DNA of 64,000 nucleotides from Muribaculaceae bacterium (GTDB taxonomy: Bacteria; Bacteroidota; Bacteroidia; Bacteroidales; Muribaculaceae): assembly GCA_017396945.1 (NCBI GenBank), contig JAFQKI010000001.1, forward strand, positions 62,001 to 126,000, in the 5' to 3' direction. The notes below the pieces were generated by a model that worked only from the letters and a program-made list of their open reading frames with translations, was not told where the DNA came from and searched no databases. Position 1 is the first letter of the stretch; every line of letters starts with the position of its first letter. A program made the position numbers and the translations under genes. Below, piece after piece: positions 38,348-48,646 of this stretch.

Positions 38348-41300
38348 ATGAGAAAAGGGAACAGTAAAAAACGAAATATCAAAGGACTATTGCTGAGAGG
38401 TAGCATATTGCTATGTCTCATGACTGCGTTTTTCACTGTCGCCCAACAGAAAGAGACTAAATTAACCCCTCCGGTATCACCCCCACCTGCCAATGCATCT
38501 CAAATCTCACGAGACTCAATCGACATGCATTTCCCGGTGAGTCCTACCACCCCTCAAAGCTATGACGACCTTATCTCATCGGAATATGCCGCCGACTTAA
38601 AAACTCCATCAAACATCACAACCGAAGCCGAATATGACCCGACAACCGGATGTTACGTTGTGCGCACAAAATTGGGAGAGATGGAGATTGCCACTCCATT
38701 TATTTTATCGGCAAGTCAATATAACGATTGGCAACTTAGGGAATCGCTACAACAATACTACCGAGAACGCAACCTCGCTCTTATCGAAGATAAAGAGAAA
38801 CAACCTTTCAACATCTTTGATATGAATTTTGCGCTCGGGCCATTGGAAAAGATATTCGGACCCGGTGGAGTACAACTCAAAACTCAAGGCTCGGTTCAAA
38901 TTTCAATGGGGATAAAATCCAACAAAACCGACAACCCCTCATTGTCTTTAAATTCCCGTCGCAAAACATATTTTGATTTTGACCAAAAAATTCAAGCGAC
39001 CATTGCGGCTTCGGTTGGTGACAGGTTAAAATTCAATATGACCTATAATACCGACGCAACATTTGATTTTGACTCAAAAAACATCAAATTGGCTTATGAA
39101 GGCACCGAAGACGATATTGTACAAAGCATTGAAGCCGGTAACGTGAGCATGACAACCGGGTCATCACTCATCAGAGGAAGTACAGCTCTTTTCGGGGTCA
39201 AAACCAAATTACAATTTGGTCGGTTGACAGCCACGGCATTGGTTTCTCAACAAAATTCCGAGTCAAAAACTGTCAACACCTCAGGAGGTGTACAAACTAC
39301 TGATTTCGAAATCAATGCCGATGAATATGACCAAAACCGCCACTATTTCCTTGGGCATTTCTTCAGAGACAATTACGACCATTTTGCGTCAAAGTTGCCA
39401 TATGTATCTTCAGGAGTTAACATTACACGCATAGAAGTGTGGGTTACCAACAAAAGCGGGAACTACAATCAATCTCGCAACATTGTTGCGTTCATGGACT
39501 TAGGAGAAAACTCTCGATTGGCCAACAATCATTGGATTGGGAACCCATCCTTGCCAAATCCGGCAAATACATCAAACAACCTATTGACCACAATCAAAAA
39601 CGATTACCCGGGAGCCCGAAATATCAATCAAGTCACCCAAGTACTTGAACCGCTATCGGTTTACGGATTTGATGGAGGTCGTGACTATGAGAAAATCGAA
39701 AGCGCAAGGCTACTTACAGAGTCAGAATATACACTTAACGCCACTCTTGGTTATATCTCAATTAAAAGTGCGCTTAACGCCGATGAAGTATTAGCAGTCG
39801 CTTACGAATACACCTATCAAGGCAAAGTCTATCAAGTTGGTGAATTTTCAGGCGACATCACCTCAACCGACCAATCGCTATACCTTAAAATGCTGAAAGG
39901 CACTACAGTAGCCCCACGTCTTCCCATGTGGGATCTTATGATGAAAAACGTTTACTCTCTCGGAGCATATCAAATCCAAAAAAGCAACTTCAAGCTAAAC
40001 ATAAAATACCTCAGCGACACTACAGGTACAAAAATAAACTACCTGCCGGTTCCGGGACTCAATGACCAATCACTATTGCAAGTGATGAATCTTGACCGCA
40101 TAGACTCAAATGAAGAGTCTAATCCCGACGGTTTCTTTGATTTTATCGAAGGTTACACTGTATTATCTCAAAGCGGGAAAATCATATTCCCCGTTGTTGA
40201 ACCTTTCGGCTCTCACCTAGCAGACAAAATAAACAATCCGACACTTGCTCAACAATATGTTTATAATGAATTGTATGATTCAACATTAGTTGTAGCACGA
40301 CAATTTGCCGATAAAAACAAATTCATACTAAGTGGAGAATATCAAGCCTCGTCAGGCTCTCAAATCCGCCTTAATGCGATGAATATACCACGAGGGTCGG
40401 TCGTTGTGACTGCCGGAGGTGTTACTCTTGTCGAGAACAGTGACTATACCGTTGACTATTCTATGGGGATTGTGACAATCACCAACCAAAGCATCATCGA
40501 CTCAGGGCAAAACATCAGCGTAACGCTTGAAAATCAATCGATGTTCAGCACTCAGCGCAAGACATTGCTTGGATTGGATCTCCAATATGCGTTCAGCAAG
40601 AATTTCAATATCGGTGCTACATTCATGCACTTCTCCGAAAAAGCTCTTACGGAGAAAGTTAACATTGGCGACGAAGTCATAAACAACTCTATGTGGGGAT
40701 TAAATCTCTCCTACAATACTGAGTTTATGTGGCTCACCAATCTGCTAAATAAAATTCCGACGATCAACGCCACTCAACCATCTCGATTAAGTTTAACAGC
40801 CGAATACGCACAATTGGTGCCATCCAATCAACGTTCCGGTTCAAGTAGCGGAAGCTCCTATGTCGATGATTTCGAATCTTCTCAAACAGGCATTGATTTG
40901 CGCTCTCCTTACTCATGGTTCCTTGCGTCAACCCCATACGAACAAGGCGTAAACGCGCTTTTCCCTGAGGCCGCTCTCGCCAATAACGTTGATTACGGGA
41001 AAAATCGCGCACTTCTAGCATGGTACTACATCGACCGCATGTTCACTCAACGCAATTCGAGCCTTGCGCCGGGCTATATCCGTAGCGACTTGAAACAACT
41101 ATCTAACCCCTACGTGCGTGAAGTTACATCTTATGAGATATTCCCGGGACGTCAGTTAAATTATGGAGAATCCTCAACTATTCAAACGCTCAACCTATCA
41201 TTCTACCCTACAGAGCGTGGTCCATACAACCTCGACGCAACCAACATTGATGATCAAGGCAATCTTCTCTATCCTGAACGTCGTTGGGGTGGCATCATGC

Positions 41301-44300
41301 GCAAAATGGATAATACCAATTTTGAGCAATCCAACATTGAATATCTCCAATTCTGGATGATGAACCCATTCCTTGATCCTGAAAATCCCAACTATGATGG
41401 TGGTGACCTTTATTTCAATTTTGGAGAATTAAGCGAAGACATTCTGAAAGATGGATTGAAATCATACGAAAACGGATTACCCATAAATGGAGACAACCAA
41501 TATCTCACATCAACCGTATGGGGCCAAGTTTCATCACAAAATTCTCTCACATACGCATTTGACAACGCAACCGGCGCACGACTCGCCCAAGATGTCGGAC
41601 TTGACGGATTGCGTAACGACGAGGAGTTTGTGTTTGATTCTTACAAGAACTATCTTGATCAACTTCGTGCCAAATTGCCGGCTTCGACCATAGAGCAGAT
41701 GCAACTTGACCAATTCTCTCCGTTTAACGACCCTGCCGGCGACAACTATCACTTCTTCAGAGGATATGACTATGATGAAGAGCGTCTCTCTATACTTGAA
41801 CGCTATAAACACTACAATGGTGTCGAAGGAAACTCATTATCTCCTGAGGATAGCAACGATGGACTCTATCAATCATCTCGTAGCGTTCCCGATGTTGAAG
41901 ACATCAACCAAGATAACACACTTAACGAATATGAGCGTTATTTTCAATATCGCGTGTCAATTCGTCCCGAAGACCTCGTTGTCGGCAAAAATTACATCAC
42001 CGACAAACAGGTTTCTCTTGTGCGCACTCGAGACGGTGAAGATCAAGAAGTTGAATGGTATCAATTCAAGATACCCTTGAATGATTATGAAAAAGTTGTC
42101 GGCTCTATTTCCGACTTCTCAACCATTCGTTTCGCACGTATCTTTATGACAGGTTTCAAACAGGTTACTCACTTGCGTTTTGCTACACTTGAACTTGTTC
42201 GTGGTGAATGGCGCACCTACGATTTCAATCTTAATTCCCGTGGCGATGCTCCCGCCGAAGGTCAATTAGACCTTTCTGTTGTAAATATCGAAGAGAATGC
42301 CGAACGTGAACCGGTTAACTATGTATTACCTCCCGGTGTAACTCGCATCGTTGACCCGGGTCAATCACAAATTACTCAACTCAACGAGCAATCGCTCATG
42401 ATGAAAGTCATCGGACTTCAAGCCGGCGATGGACGCGGGGTTTATCGCAACACACAACTTGACTTACGCAACTACAAACGCCTACAAATGTGGGTACACG
42501 CCGAAAAACTCATTGATGACGTCACCAATTTGCAATCCGGCGAAGTCTCATTGTTCGTCCGTCTCGGAACCGATGTCAAGAGCAACTATTACGAATATGA
42601 AATTCCTTTGTTGCTTACACCTGCCGGACGATACAATGGAGATTTATCTTCCGACAGATACATAGTATGGCCTGAAGAAAACCGTCTTGACCTTAATCTG
42701 CAAAACCTCGTAGCACTCAAAAACGAGCGAAACGCAGCAAAAAGTCAAGGTGGAAGCAATATCGGATATGCAACTTTATACACCGGACGTGACCCCGACA
42801 ATGAACGCAATCGAATGGCAGTCATAGGTAATCCGTCATTAAGCGACGTTCGAGTTATACTTGTTGGTGTACGCAACAACGCAAGTTCCACACGTGATGC
42901 AATTGTTTGGGTTAACGAGTTGAAAGTTACAGATTTCAACGAAAGTGGGGGTTGGGCTGCAAAAGTCAACGCCAATCTTGGTGTGTCAGACATCGCCACG
43001 CTCAATTTTGGAGCTCATGTTGAGACTGCCGGTTTTGGTGGAGTTGACCAAGCACTAAATGCTCGTCGCCTTGATGATTATGAACAATATAACTTTGCCG
43101 TTCAAGCCGATCTTGGTCGCGTTGTCCCCGAAGCAGCTAAATTGAGAGCGCCTATTTACTATTCTGTAACAAAAGAAACAACTACCCCACTCTATAATCC
43201 TCTTGACCAAGACGTTTTATTGGAAGACGCTCTTGATGCGACAGCGACCGAAGAGGAACGAGACTCTATCAATGATTATGCGGTAGAACGCTCAACGGTT
43301 CAAAGTTTCAGCATCTCAGGGTTGAACTTCGGCATCAAAAGCAAAAATCCTATGCCTTGGGATCCTGCCAACTTTACGATTAACTTCTCGTTTAACAAAA
43401 AGACAAAAATGGATCCTACCACCGAATATGAATACACCAACGATTATCGTGGTAGTTTCCAATATAGCTATACACCCTATTTCAAAGGGTTCAAGCCATT
43501 TGATTGGATTAAAAGCAAATCCAAAAATCTCAAATTCTTCAAAGAGTGGCAATTTAACCCATTGCCAACAAATATATCATTTCTCACTACGATGTCACGC
43601 TACTATTATGAGCAACAGACTCGAAGTGAAGTTGACGTCATGTTCCAACTTCCCGTATCAGTTAGCAAAAACTTCCTTTGGGATAGACAACTTGCTCTAA
43701 CTTGGGCTTTAACAAAAAGTCTTAGTGTAACATTCAACTCCAATACATCAGCCCGCATCGAAGAACCGGTTGGAGCCGTTAACCGCAAATTATTTCCCGA
43801 TAAATATCAAGCGTGGAAAGATACCGTGTTGCAAAGCATCTTACACTTGGGTACACCCTGGTCCTATAACCAAACGTTTACCGCAACCTACAAAGCTCCA
43901 TTTAACCAAATTCCGGTGCTTGATTTCATAACCGGTTCAGCCACCTACAATTCCACCTATCGTTGGGACAAAGGTGCTGCAATCGAAGATGTAAATCTCG
44001 GTAACACAATAGCCAACCAATCCTCATGGAACGTTGATGGTCGTGTAAACTTTGAAACACTTTACAATAAAGTTCCCTACCTCAAAAAAATAAACCAACG
44101 CTTCTCATCTTCTTCTCGACGCGGTACAGGCAACACAACTCGAAAGCCCAAGAAGTTTGAGCGCACTTATAAACTATTGCCCGACACATCGCTTGTGATT
44201 AAACACAATCTCCGCAACAAAAAAGTCAAAATCGTTGCGACCACAACCGATGGGCAACCATTCGCCGTAAAAACCCGCGCAATTGATGCCAATAGTGTTG

Positions 44301-45802
44301 AAATACTGACTCGTGGCGACCAAAACATTAAATTTACCATTACCGAGATTATTAAAGAAGATAAAAACATCTGGACAGAGATTGGTGAATACGCTACCCG
44401 ATTTGCCATGATGACTCGTAGTGCAAGCGTTCGCTGGAAAACAACACGCTCAATCTCTCTTCCGTTGTTCTCTCCCGAAATCGGTAACGTATTCGGGCAA
44501 ACCAACAGCTATGGGCGAATGGCACCGGGTCTTGACTTCGCATTCGGCTTTACTGACGAGAGCTATATCGATCGCGCTATTGACAGAGGTTGGCTCATAA
44601 CCGATAATGGCGAGACATCTCCTGCCGTTTGGTCCAATTCCGACGAATTAAACATTGAGTTAAATCTTGAGCCGATAAGAGGCCTCAAAATACAATTAAC
44701 CACCAACCGCACAGAAAGTCGCACCAATCAGATACAATTCATGTATGCCGATATGCCTACGACCCGTTCCGGCACATATACCAAGACACACTGTGCTATT
44801 GCGACTGCTCTACGTGGTAGCAGCGCCGATGATGGTTACTATAGCGAAGCTTTCAACACATTCCTAAACAACATCCCCATCATTGCTCAACGTGTTGAAA
44901 GCCAGTATATCGGTCTGAATTATCCTACCCAAGGATTTTTCAAGGAATCGGCTCATGCCGGAGCTCCGTTTGACCCTGCGGTAGGAACAGTAAGCCAAAC
45001 AAGTAGCGACGTACTCATCCCCGCATTCATCGCGGCATATACCGGAACCGACGCAAAAAACATTTACTTGAACCCATTCCCTTCATTTGCCAACGCATTG
45101 CCCAACTGGCGTGTAACCTACGATGGTTTTATCCATTTAGGCAACATGAAAAACATCTTCAAGACATTTAAATTGACTCATGCCTATCAATGTACCTACA
45201 CCGTTGGGTCCTATTCATCTTATCTTAATTGGGTAAGTGCTGATGGCAACCTCGGATTTACAGTTGACGAGCTTACAGGTCAACCGGTTCCATCATCTCC
45301 ATTCAACATTTCTTCTGTTGCGATTACCGAAAAGTTTGCACCTCTTATCGGGGTTAACTTCACATTGAAAAACGAGTTGCAATTTAATGCCGAATATCGT
45401 GATAGTCGCACGTTGACTCTCAATTCAAGCGCCGGTCAACTTGTTGAAGCCGCAACCAAAGGATTGACCATAGGTGCCGGCTACAAAATCGTAGGGTTCA
45501 ACACATTCCTTAAAATGAAAGGGTCACAACAAGGCATCAGCAACGACTTGACTCTGAATGCCGACATTTCTTTCCAAGAAAGCCAAGCATTGATACGCAA
45601 CATCGAAAACAACTATGCCCAAGCCACAAGCGGTACAAAATCTCTGAACATTAACTTTACCGCAAGCTACATCATGAGCAAGCGACTTACCATTGCAGCC
45701 TACTTTGACCACCAAGTCAACACCCCGCTTGTATCTTCAAGTGCCTACCCTACATCCAATAGCAGCTACGGCATTTCATTCAACCTCAATCTTGCCCGAT
45801 AA
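38348..45802 (+). CDS. sprA: T9SS outer-membrane translocon SprA/Sov
   Basis: A 2484-residue giant barrel that forms the protein-conducting channel of the type IX secretion system. Recognisable SprA features: the N-terminal FNIFDMNFALGPLEKIFGPG, repeated SprA-type segments, SSGSSYVDDFESSQTGIDLR, EYLQFWMMNPF-type blocks, and long runs of amphipathic barrel strands ending SYGISFNLNLAR. Length is usual for the family (about 2400-2500). The order ruvA-sprA is conserved in Bacteroidetes. Its presence supports active T9SS export of the two large cargo-like proteins at 16242-23519. Confidence 0.96.
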   Translation: MRKGNSKKRNIKGLLLRGSILLCLMTAFFTVAQQKETKLTPPVSPPPANASQISRDSIDMHFPVSPTTPQSYDDLISSEYAADLKTPSNITTEAEYDPTTGCYVVRTKLGEMEIATPFILSASQYNDWQLRESLQQYYRERNLALIEDKEKQPFNIFDMNFALGPLEKIFGPGGVQLKTQGSVQISMGIKSNKTDNPSLSLNSRRKTYFDFDQKIQATIAASVGDRLKFNMTYNTDATFDFDSKNIKLAYEGTEDDIVQSIEAGNVSMTTGSSLIRGSTALFGVKTKLQFGRLTATALVSQQNSESKTVNTSGGVQTTDFEINADEYDQNRHYFLGHFFRDNYDHFASKLPYVSSGVNITRIEVWVTNKSGNYNQSRNIVAFMDLGENSRLANNHWIGNPSLPNPANTSNNLLTTIKNDYPGARNINQVTQVLEPLSVYGFDGGRDYEKIESARLLTESEYTLNATLGYISIKSALNADEVLAVAYEYTYQGKVYQVGEFSGDITSTDQSLYLKMLKGTTVAPRLPMWDLMMKNVYSLGAYQIQKSNFKLNIKYLSDTTGTKINYLPVPGLNDQSLLQVMNLDRIDSNEESNPDGFFDFIEGYTVLSQSGKIIFPVVEPFGSHLADKINNPTLAQQYVYNELYDSTLVVARQFADKNKFILSGEYQASSGSQIRLNAMNIPRGSVVVTAGGVTLVENSDYTVDYSMGIVTITNQSIIDSGQNISVTLENQSMFSTQRKTLLGLDLQYAFSKNFNIGATFMHFSEKALTEKVNIGDEVINNSMWGLNLSYNTEFMWLTNLLNKIPTINATQPSRLSLTAEYAQLVPSNQRSGSSSGSSYVDDFESSQTGIDLRSPYSWFLASTPYEQGVNALFPEAALANNVDYGKNRALLAWYYIDRMFTQRNSSLAPGYIRSDLKQLSNPYVREVTSYEIFPGRQLNYGESSTIQTLNLSFYPTERGPYNLDATNIDDQGNLLYPERRWGGIMRKMDNTNFEQSNIEYLQFWMMNPFLDPENPNYDGGDLYFNFGELSEDILKDGLKSYENGLPINGDNQYLTSTVWGQVSSQNSLTYAFDNATGARLAQDVGLDGLRNDEEFVFDSYKNYLDQLRAKLPASTIEQMQLDQFSPFNDPAGDNYHFFRGYDYDEERLSILERYKHYNGVEGNSLSPEDSNDGLYQSSRSVPDVEDINQDNTLNEYERYFQYRVSIRPEDLVVGKNYITDKQVSLVRTRDGEDQEVEWYQFKIPLNDYEKVVGSISDFSTIRFARIFMTGFKQVTHLRFATLELVRGEWRTYDFNLNSRGDAPAEGQLDLSVVNIEENAEREPVNYVLPPGVTRIVDPGQSQITQLNEQSLMMKVIGLQAGDGRGVYRNTQLDLRNYKRLQMWVHAEKLIDDVTNLQSGEVSLFVRLGTDVKSNYYEYEIPLLLTPAGRYNGDLSSDRYIVWPEENRLDLNLQNLVALKNERNAAKSQGGSNIGYATLYTGRDPDNERNRMAVIGNPSLSDVRVILVGVRNNASSTRDAIVWVNELKVTDFNESGGWAAKVNANLGVSDIATLNFGAHVETAGFGGVDQALNARRLDDYEQYNFAVQADLGRVVPEAAKLRAPIYYSVTKETTTPLYNPLDQDVLLEDALDATATEEERDSINDYAVERSTVQSFSISGLNFGIKSKNPMPWDPANFTINFSFNKKTKMDPTTEYEYTNDYRGSFQYSYTPYFKGFKPFDWIKSKSKNLKFFKEWQFNPLPTNISFLTTMSRYYYEQQTRSEVDVMFQLPVSVSKNFLWDRQLALTWALTKSLSVTFNSNTSARIEEPVGAVNRKLFPDKYQAWKDTVLQSILHLGTPWSYNQTFTATYKAPFNQIPVLDFITGSATYNSTYRWDKGAAIEDVNLGNTIANQSSWNVDGRVNFETLYNKVPYLKKINQRFSSSSRRGTGNTTRKPKKFERTYKLLPDTSLVIKHNLRNKKVKIVATTTDGQPFAVKTRAIDANSVEILTRGDQNIKFTITEIIKEDKNIWTEIGEYATRFAMMTRSASVRWKTTRSISLPLFSPEIGNVFGQTNSYGRMAPGLDFAFGFTDESYIDRAIDRGWLITDNGETSPAVWSNSDELNIELNLEPIRGLKIQLTTNRTESRTNQIQFMYADMPTTRSGTYTKTHCAIATALRGSSADDGYYSEAFNTFLNNIPIIAQRVESQYIGLNYPTQGFFKESAHAGAPFDPAVGTVSQTSSDVLIPAFIAAYTGTDAKNIYLNPFPSFANALPNWRVTYDGFIHLGNMKNIFKTFKLTHAYQCTYTVGSYSSYLNWVSADGNLGFTVDELTGQPVPSSPFNISSVAITEKFAPLIGVNFTLKNELQFNAEYRDSRTLTLNSSAGQLVEAATKGLTIGAGYKIVGFNTFLKMKGSQQGISNDLTLNADISFQESQALIRNIENNYAQATSGTKSLNINFTASYIMSKRLTIAAYFDHQVNTPLVSSSAYPTSNSSYGISFNLNLAR

Positions 45803-45891
45803 GCCTCATAATAATGGTGTTAAATTCTTTCCAACACCCCTCTCCTAATAAAATTATGAATTATAAATTATGGATTATGAATTTAAATACG

Positions 45892-45899
45892 TAACTTTG
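45892..45899 (+). promoter_or_regulatory. -7 promoter element of tmRNA
   Basis: TAACTTTG, 24 bases upstream of the mature 5' end. A TTA at 45868-45870 is a weak candidate for the upstream element with a 21-base spacer. Confidence 0.55.
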
Positions 45900-45923
45900 C
45901 ACCGCTATACATTAGCGACACAT

Positions 45924-46324
45924 GGGGTTGACCGGTTTTGACAGCGTGTAGAGGTGGTGTGTAAGCGTGCAGAGCAATGATGGCTACGCTCTTTAATCAG
46001 GGACATCAAAAGTTTTAAATGGCAATAATAACTATGCTCTTGCTGCCTAATCGAAGTACAGTAGATTGAGCTTAATCTCCGCAACAGTTGCAGAGACAAG
46101 ACATCACCCGATTGTCCTTTTCCCGAGACTAATCGATAAGGTGGTGCAGGTAAATCGGGAATGGGATGCCAAGAGCCTCGCGAGGCGTCCGAGATTTTAG
46201 AGGCTAAGGTTGTGATTGGCGGTCTCTTGCCTGTCACTCCCCGACAACCAAGTAGAGACTACGCACGTAGAAAGCTCATTAGTTCCGCGTTTGGACGAGG
46301 GTTCAAGTCCCTCCAACTCCACCA
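45924..46324 (+). ncRNA. ssrA: tmRNA
   Basis: Rescues stalled ribosomes. The 5' GGGGTTG (45924-45930) pairs with CAACTCC before the terminal ACCA (46321-46324), forming a tRNA-like acceptor; the T-arm GAGGGTTCAAGTCCCTC is just upstream. The tag frame at 46018-46050 reads AAT GGC AAT AAT AAC TAT GCT CTT GCT GCC TAA, giving NGNNNYALAA, close to the GENNYALAA-type tags of Bacteroidales. The exact resume codon is not certain. Confidence 0.95.
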
Positions 46325-46330
46325 TCATAA

Positions 46331-46369
46331 AAATAACCTATTGCAGAAAATTGCAATAGGTTATTTTTT
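46331..46369 (+). terminator. tmRNA terminator
   Basis: A perfect 15-base stem (46331-46345 and 46352-46366), six-base loop GAAAAT, and a T tract. It begins six bases after the CCA end. Confidence 0.9.
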
Positions 46370-46539
46370 CATCTCCTCCAACATTATCCCACAAAGACCT
46401 CGACACGCACTATCATACAATAGTATGTTTTTATTCTTATGTTTGACCATCCTATAAAATTATGAATTGTGTACTATGTTTTATTCATATATAGGTTGTG
46501 TTTGGGTTTGAACTCAGTTAGAACTATCGTTGGCTATAG

Positions 46540-46620
46540 CTTAGATAGGCGACATCTCGGCAATACAAAAATTAAATTTCATTTATTTTTGTTATTGCGC
46601 TCGATTTGCACTATCTTTGC
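46540..46620 (+). repeat. promoter-bearing repeat, copy C
   Basis: An 81-base element from CTTAGATAGGC through CATCTCGGCAA to GCGCTCGATTTGCAC and TATCTTTGC. It nearly matches repeat B (19862-19944) and shares both ends with repeat A. It ends in the pyrB promoter. Confidence 0.7.
46589..46619 (+). promoter_or_regulatory. promoter of pyrB
   Basis: TTG (46589-46591), 20-base spacer, TATCTTTG (46612-46619). It lies inside a longer in-frame reading that starts at 46606, so the real start is 46651. Confidence 0.78.
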
Positions 46621-46650
46621 AATATATTAATCTTTAATCTCGCTACAACG

Positions 46651-47580
46651 ATGAATAGCAATAGTCTCGTGTCGATAACAGACATCTCCAAAGAGGAGAT
46701 ATTGTATTTATTGGAGCAGGCGCGTTATTTTGAGGAGCATCCCAATCATAAAGTCCTTGACGGCAAAGTGGCCGCAACCCTGTTCTTTGAGCCCTCAACG
46801 CGCACACGCTTGAGTTTTGAAACAGCAGTTAACCGCCTTGGCGGACGAGTTATCGGATTTTCCGATGCCTCAACCACGAGTTCATCTAAAGGTGAGACAC
46901 TTAAAGATACCATCAAAATGGTGAGCAACTATGTTGACATCATAATTATGCGTCACTATTTGGAAGGTGCCGCTCGATATGCGACTGAGGTTACCGATAC
47001 TCCCATCATTAATGCCGGAGATGGAGCCAACCAGCACCCCTCACAAACAATGCTTGACCTATACTCGATTTACAAGACCCAAGGTTCTCTTGAGAACTTG
47101 ACAATCACTATGGTAGGCGACTTAAAATATGGCAGAACGGTTCACTCTCTATTAATGGCGATGCGTTATTTCAATCCAACATTCCGCTTTGTGGCATGTG
47201 AGGAATTGCAGATGCCTAAAGAATACACCGAGTTTTGCGATAAAAATGGCATAAAATATTCAAAACACACCGACTTCTCCGCTGATGTAATTAATACTTC
47301 AGATATTATCTACATGACTCGTGTGCAACGTGAACGCTTCACCGACATCATGGAATATGAGCGAGTGAAAGACCTTTACACTCTACGCAATTCGATGCTC
47401 GATGACTCTCGCGACAACTTGCGCATATTGCATCCGCTACCTCGTGTCAATGAGATTGCATACGATGTTGACGACAACCCAAAAGCATATTATTTCCAAC
47501 AAGCCCAAAACGGCTTGTATGCTCGACAAGCGATTATTTGCAAGGCATTAGGTATTGACATTAAAAAAATGGAGGAATAA
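46651..47580 (+). CDS. pyrB: aspartate carbamoyltransferase catalytic subunit
   Basis: A 309-residue enzyme making N-carbamoyl-aspartate in pyrimidine synthesis. The carbamoyl-phosphate motif STRTR is at 49-53 ([15 protein letters not shown]); HPSQTMLDL and HPLPRVNEI follow. The start at 46651 is set by the promoter at 46589-46619. Next gene is its regulatory partner pyrI, 5 bases on. Confidence 0.97.
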   Translation: MNSNSLVSITDISKEEILYLLEQARYFEEHPNHKVLDGKVAATLFFEPSTRTRLSFETAVNRLGGRVIGFSDASTTSSSKGETLKDTIKMVSNYVDIIIMRHYLEGAARYATEVTDTPIINAGDGANQHPSQTMLDLYSIYKTQGSLENLTITMVGDLKYGRTVHSLLMAMRYFNPTFRFVACEELQMPKEYTEFCDKNGIKYSKHTDFSADVINTSDIIYMTRVQRERFTDIMEYERVKDLYTLRNSMLDDSRDNLRILHPLPRVNEIAYDVDDNPKAYYFQQAQNGLYARQAIICKALGIDIKKMEE

Positions 47581-47585
47581 TCCTT

Positions 47586-48047
47586 ATGACTACCGATAAA
47601 AAAGAACTTGCCGTAGCGGCATTGTGCAACGGAACTGTTATTGACCACATTCCATCATCGGCGTTGTTTAAAGCCGTAAAAATCCTTGGTATTGAAAACC
47701 TGGATAAACATGTGACAATTGGCAACAATCTTGAGAGCAAAAAACTTGGCACCAAAGGAATCATAAAGGTTGCCGATATTGTCTTCCCCGAAGCGACTCT
47801 CAATCGCATTGCTTTGATCGCACCTACTGCCGTTGTCAACATTATACGTGATTTTGAGGTGGTAGAGAAACATCCGGTCGTATTGCCCGACACAATTGTA
47901 GGTATCGTGCGTTGCAACAATCCCAAGTGCATCACCAATAATGAGCCTATGGCGACTCGTTTTGATGTCATTGATCGTGAAGATGTGACAATCCGCTGTC
48001 ATTATTGCGGTCATTCGGTGAAAAACAAAGATGCTCAAATAGATTAA
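47586..48047 (+). CDS. pyrI: aspartate carbamoyltransferase regulatory subunit
   Basis: A 153-residue regulatory chain that binds nucleotides and relays feedback to PyrB. The zinc site is complete: C110, C115, C138 and C141 (RCNNPKC and CHYCG). KHVTIGNNLESKKLG in the allosteric domain is typical. It is coupled to pyrB and followed by a flavin reductase gene 6 bases later. Confidence 0.97.
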   Translation: MTTDKKELAVAALCNGTVIDHIPSSALFKAVKILGIENLDKHVTIGNNLESKKLGTKGIIKVADIVFPEATLNRIALIAPTAVVNIIRDFEVVEKHPVVLPDTIVGIVRCNNPKCITNNEPMATRFDVIDREDVTIRCHYCGHSVKNKDAQID

Positions 48048-48053
48048 ATTTAT

Positions 48054-48623
48054 ATGGCAAAACAAAGTTGGAGACCAGGTACAATGATTTATCCGCTTCC
48101 CGCCATTTTGGTAAGTTGCGGTAGCTCTATTGAAGATAGCAATCTCATCACAATCGGTTGGACAGGGACTATATGCAGCGACCCGGCGATGTGCTATATA
48201 TCTGTACGTCCCGAACGCCACAGCTATGAAATAATCAAGCGACAAATGGAGTTTACTATCAATCTCACAACCGAGGCAATGGCTCGCGCGACTGATTGGT
48301 GCGGAGTGCGCTCAGGTCGAGACTACAACAAGTGGAAAGAAACCGGCTTGACTCCTGGCAAGGGTGTAAAAGTCGCTTGTCCCTACATTGAAGAGTCTCC
48401 GCTAAGCATAGAATGTCGAGTAAAAGAGATTGTGCGTCTTGGTAGCCACGATATGTTTATCGCCGATGTGATAAATGTACTTGCCGATGAGAAATATCTC
48501 AACCCCGAGACCGGTGCGTTTGAAATGGAGCGAGCCGGACTACTCAATTACAGTCATGGCACATATTTCACCCAAGGGGAGAAAATTGGGACATTTGGTT
48601 GGACCGTAAAGAAAAAGAAATAA
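48054..48623 (+). CDS. flavin reductase-like (FMN-binding split barrel) protein
   Basis: A 189-residue cytoplasmic protein. The opening [40 protein letters not shown] and [18 protein letters not shown] matches the flavin reductase family that binds FMN. Redox partner and substrate are unknown. It sits between pyrI and glyA, with gaps of 6 and 23 bases, likely on the pyr transcript. Confidence 0.87.
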   Translation: MAKQSWRPGTMIYPLPAILVSCGSSIEDSNLITIGWTGTICSDPAMCYISVRPERHSYEIIKRQMEFTINLTTEAMARATDWCGVRSGRDYNKWKETGLTPGKGVKVACPYIEESPLSIECRVKEIVRLGSHDMFIADVINVLADEKYLNPETGAFEMERAGLLNYSHGTYFTQGEKIGTFGWTVKKKK

Positions 48624-48646
48624 ATAATAAAATAATCATATCAATA

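Noticed and set aside
45905-46237. Minus-strand reading frame of 110 codons
   Set aside because: Antisense to tmRNA, with low-complexity composition and no start signal.
46260-46324. A separate tRNA suggested by the T-arm and CCA end
   Set aside because: These belong to the tRNA-like end of tmRNA; no anticodon arm is present.
46161-46457. Plus-strand reading frame of 98 codons
   Set aside because: It runs through the 3' half of tmRNA and its terminator.
46606-46650. Upstream pyrB start giving 15 extra residues
   Set aside because: It lies on the promoter; PyrB family homology begins after 46651.
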